Under the pieces are notes generated by a model. That model searched no databases. It was not told where the DNA came from and saw only the letters and a list, made by a program, of their open reading frames with translations. Below, one piece after another: positions 61,683 to 64,000 of a stretch of 64,000 nucleotides of DNA (position 1 is the stretch's first letter; each line of letters begins with the position of its first letter). Source of the stretch: an uncultured Candidatus Poseidoniales archaeon (GTDB lineage: Archaea > Thermoplasmatota > Poseidoniia > Poseidoniales > Poseidoniaceae); contig CAJJCP010000013.1 of NCBI GenBank assembly GCA_905182715.1, forward strand, positions 1 to 64,000. The letters are read 5' to 3'. The position numbers and the translations under genes are program-made.

Positions 61683-62237
61683 ATGGAACTTGCAGATGCA
61701 GATCGCCACCAATACGCTGATACTTACCCGTGTAGATTACCAGTATGGTGGGCACGTGTGGGAGAAATTGGACCTCATATTGAAGAGGATGGGATTACAG
61801 GGAAAAATGTAGTTCTTCGGATTGAAAAGAGATTTACGAGATTTGAAAGGCTTTTGGCAAAACTTTTCCGCGCTCCTCGAGAGGTACGTAGACCGCTTGA
61901 TACAATGAACAGTATGTTATGGGAATTGTGTGATGGTTCGAGAAACTTCCAATCCATTTGCGTTGCGATGGACGAAATATTCCATGAAGACATAGCTCCG
62001 GCCGTAGATAGGACTGCATCTGGAATAGATTCACTACGAACTCGAAACATGGTGACGTGCCTCGGCCAACCGTTTATGCTCAAATGGAACATTGGGCCTG
62101 GACAAACTCCAAAACACCAGACTCTCACAGCGATCAATGAAAAAAGCGGTTATGATATCGAGCCACGAACGAAAGCTGAGAAGAACTTCATTGAAGAAGA
62201 TCAATCAGAGCCTCAACTGGACGTCCAATCCGAGTAG
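61683..62237 (+). CDS. PqqD-like domain protein
   Basis: RRPLDTMNSMLWELCDGSRNFQSICVAMDEIFHEDIAPAVDRTASGIDSLRTRNMV. Confidence 0.6.
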   Translation: MELADADRHQYADTYPCRLPVWWARVGEIGPHIEEDGITGKNVVLRIEKRFTRFERLLAKLFRAPREVRRPLDTMNSMLWELCDGSRNFQSICVAMDEIFHEDIAPAVDRTASGIDSLRTRNMVTCLGQPFMLKWNIGPGQTPKHQTLTAINEKSGYDIEPRTKAEKNFIEEDQSEPQLDVQSE

Positions 62238-62547
62238 AAATTCCGTTATCAAGCCAAGGGCGTTCCATTAAATGGCCGTTGTTTGAAAGAAAGCGTGCGA
62301 TTGATTCAATGCTGGTTCGGTCAACATCAGGGTTTGCAATCTTTTTGAATGACGTATCCTTCCACCGAATGGCAAGGTGAAGTTCACCATCAAGGCGAGA
62401 AAGAAGCGAATGAAGCGTGTCATAATCAAGAGGCTTTGTGAGATAGGCATGCACCTGTACATCTTGCGGTGATGCTTCGCAAAGGGCAAGGGCCTCCCGT
62501 GATTTGGAACAGCGGGGATTGTGATAGAGAATGGCCAAAAGAATATC
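62188..62547 (-). CDS. ArsC/Spx-family arsenate reductase-like protein (start uncertain)
   Basis: ILYHNPRCSKSREALALCE...VHAYLTKPLDYDTLHSLLSRLD. Confidence 0.8.
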   Translation of the reverse strand, partial: DILLAILYHNPRCSKSREALALCEASPQDVQVHAYLTKPLDYDTLHSLLSRLDGELHLAIRWKDTSFKKIANPDVDRTSIESIARFLSNNGHLMERPWLDNGISTRIGRPVEALIDLLQ

Positions 62548-62557
62548 TCCAAAAACA

Positions 62558-63301
62558 CTAAACTGGTTGCCATACAAGACGGAATCCAATACCATCACTG
62601 CGGAGCGTCATCAAAGCAGAGCCTCTTGACGAACAGCGAGTTGAATCAGATTCGGTGAACCACGAGCCACCACGATGAATACGACGCAAGGAATCTCCCT
62701 GCATCGGTGACTGAATGCCTTCATGAGATTCATAATTTGGAGTAAAAGCATCTTCACACCATTCTGATACTTGGCCATGGAGGTCCAAAAAACCCCAAGG
62801 ATTTGCTTTCTTTTGCCCAACTTCGCGGGTACTTGCTCCTGAATTACCTGCATGCCAACCATAATCGCTCAAATCACCATCTCTGTCACCAAAAGCCCAA
62901 CGTGATGTGGTATTCGCACGTGAGAGGAACTCCCATTCTGCTTCAGATGGAATTCTCCAAACGCCACGTACTCCGAGACGTTCAGTGTCTTGATCAAGTT
63001 CATTCAACTGAGTGAGAAATTCATGAACATCATTCCAAGATACTTGTTCAACTGGACGCAGGCCAGCAGCCCAGCCTTCGGTAAAGGCCGAAGGGTTGTC
63101 ACCCATTATGGTCTGCCAATGAGCTTGCGTTACTGGTCGCTCGCCGCAAAAAAAAGGTTCGGTAATACTGACTTTGTGAAGAGGTTTTTCTGAGCGAGTA
63201 CCCTTTTCATCCCCCATCATGAAGTCGCCGGGTTCAACCAAGAGGTAGCGCCCACCATATTCATCATCGAAAAACGGGCGTTGCTCAGCCATTCGTCTCA
63301 C
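62558..63301 (-). CDS. SUMF1/formylglycine-generating-enzyme family protein
   Basis: FMMGDEKGTRSEKPLHKVSITEPFFCGERPVTQAHW, RIPSEAEWEFLSRAN, NPWGFLDLHGQVSEWCED, RIHRGGSWF. Confidence 0.9.
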   Translation of the reverse strand: MRRMAEQRPFFDDEYGGRYLLVEPGDFMMGDEKGTRSEKPLHKVSITEPFFCGERPVTQAHWQTIMGDNPSAFTEGWAAGLRPVEQVSWNDVHEFLTQLNELDQDTERLGVRGVWRIPSEAEWEFLSRANTTSRWAFGDRDGDLSDYGWHAGNSGASTREVGQKKANPWGFLDLHGQVSEWCEDAFTPNYESHEGIQSPMQGDSLRRIHRGGSWFTESDSTRCSSRGSALMTLRSDGIGFRLVWQPV

Positions 63302-63855
63302 TCACTCTGAGTCGCAAAAAGAGATGAAGTCTCCATCACAGAATCAACCAATGCGTGAAGTCGATTTTGCATATCTTCGTCAGTCAAACTCCCTTCGCCA
63401 TCAAATGCCTCTTTGACATGCCCGACTGCTAACTGCTCGGGCACAGGCCAAGCATGTAGCCAGCGAAGCATGATACGCATATGGTTGAGGGTATTCGAAT
63501 TTTGCATCCCACCAAGAGTACACATGAGTCCGAATACCTTGCCTCCAACGTGTTTATCATAAAGCCAATCAAAGGTATTTTTCATCACACCCGACATAGT
63601 GCCGTGGTATTCAGGTGAACAAATTAAGAAAGCATCACATGAAGATGCAAGTTCTTGAAATTCTTTGACATGAGCATTCTCCCAACACCCATCTTCTCCA
63701 ACGAAGGGGAGTGGTTTCTCAGCACAATCCCAAAACAGGACTTCTGCACCTTTTGACTCAGCATAAGCGAGAGCCAAGTTTACCAACATTCCACTCTTCG
63801 AAGTTGGGCGATACTCTCCAGAGAGTCCGAGAATACGAAGCGAGGTCTGAGTCAT
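63298..63855 (-). CDS. NADPH-dependent FMN reductase family flavoprotein
   Basis: LRILGLSGEYRPTSKSGMLVNLAL, DAFLICSPEYHGTMSGVMKNTFDWLY. Confidence 0.9.
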   Translation of the reverse strand: MTQTSLRILGLSGEYRPTSKSGMLVNLALAYAESKGAEVLFWDCAEKPLPFVGEDGCWENAHVKEFQELASSCDAFLICSPEYHGTMSGVMKNTFDWLYDKHVGGKVFGLMCTLGGMQNSNTLNHMRIMLRWLHAWPVPEQLAVGHVKEAFDGEGSLTDEDMQNRLHALVDSVMETSSLFATQSE

Positions 63856-64000
63856 ACCTCACGATTTTGCCGGCGGCATTTGAATATAGTGCTCATTTCC
63901 ATGGCACGCCGAGAAGCAATGCTTATGCCGGTCGCTTAATTGGTAAGGCTTGGTGACACTATGAACGGAACCGGTGCAGAATCCCCAAATCCTACAGATA

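Noticed and set aside
1-64000. Mobile elements, integrases, toxin-antitoxin pairs, defence islands
   Set aside because: No transposase, recombinase, restriction-modification, Cas or clear TA protein seen; the RHH regulator has no adjacent toxin, and its neighbour is folE.

Overview
The window is a gene-dense archaeal chromosomal segment. It carries archaeal ribosomal proteins S19e, L39e, L31e and S17e, PAN ATPase, Kae1, PriS, a split transketolase, MBF1 and Tsr3. Gene content is consistent with a marine Euryarchaeota/Thermoplasmatota (Poseidoniales, MGII-like) genome; that assignment is my inference. Recognisable modules are: an almost complete histidine-degradation set (hutU, hutH, hutI, ftcD, fchA); futalosine menaquinone genes (mqnE, mqnA, mqnD); methylmalonyl-CoA mutase plus epimerase; fdhD plus a YdeP-like molybdopterin oxidoreductase; and a preQ0 locus (RHH regulator, folE, queE, queC-msrB fusion, queD). 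One tRNA-Val(GAC) is present. I saw no rRNA, CRISPR array or mobile element. The most interesting items are: (1) a QueC domain fused in frame to MsrB, with the canonical QueC zinc cysteines apparently replaced; (2) an 11-bp-periodic operator-like array on the TATA region of the RHH-folE promoter; (3) a zinc-ribbon, four-EF-hand, transmembrane protein. At least six genes are broken by about ten 1-2 nt indels, mostly in homopolymers or short repeats, so sequencing or assembly error should be excluded before calling pseudogenes.
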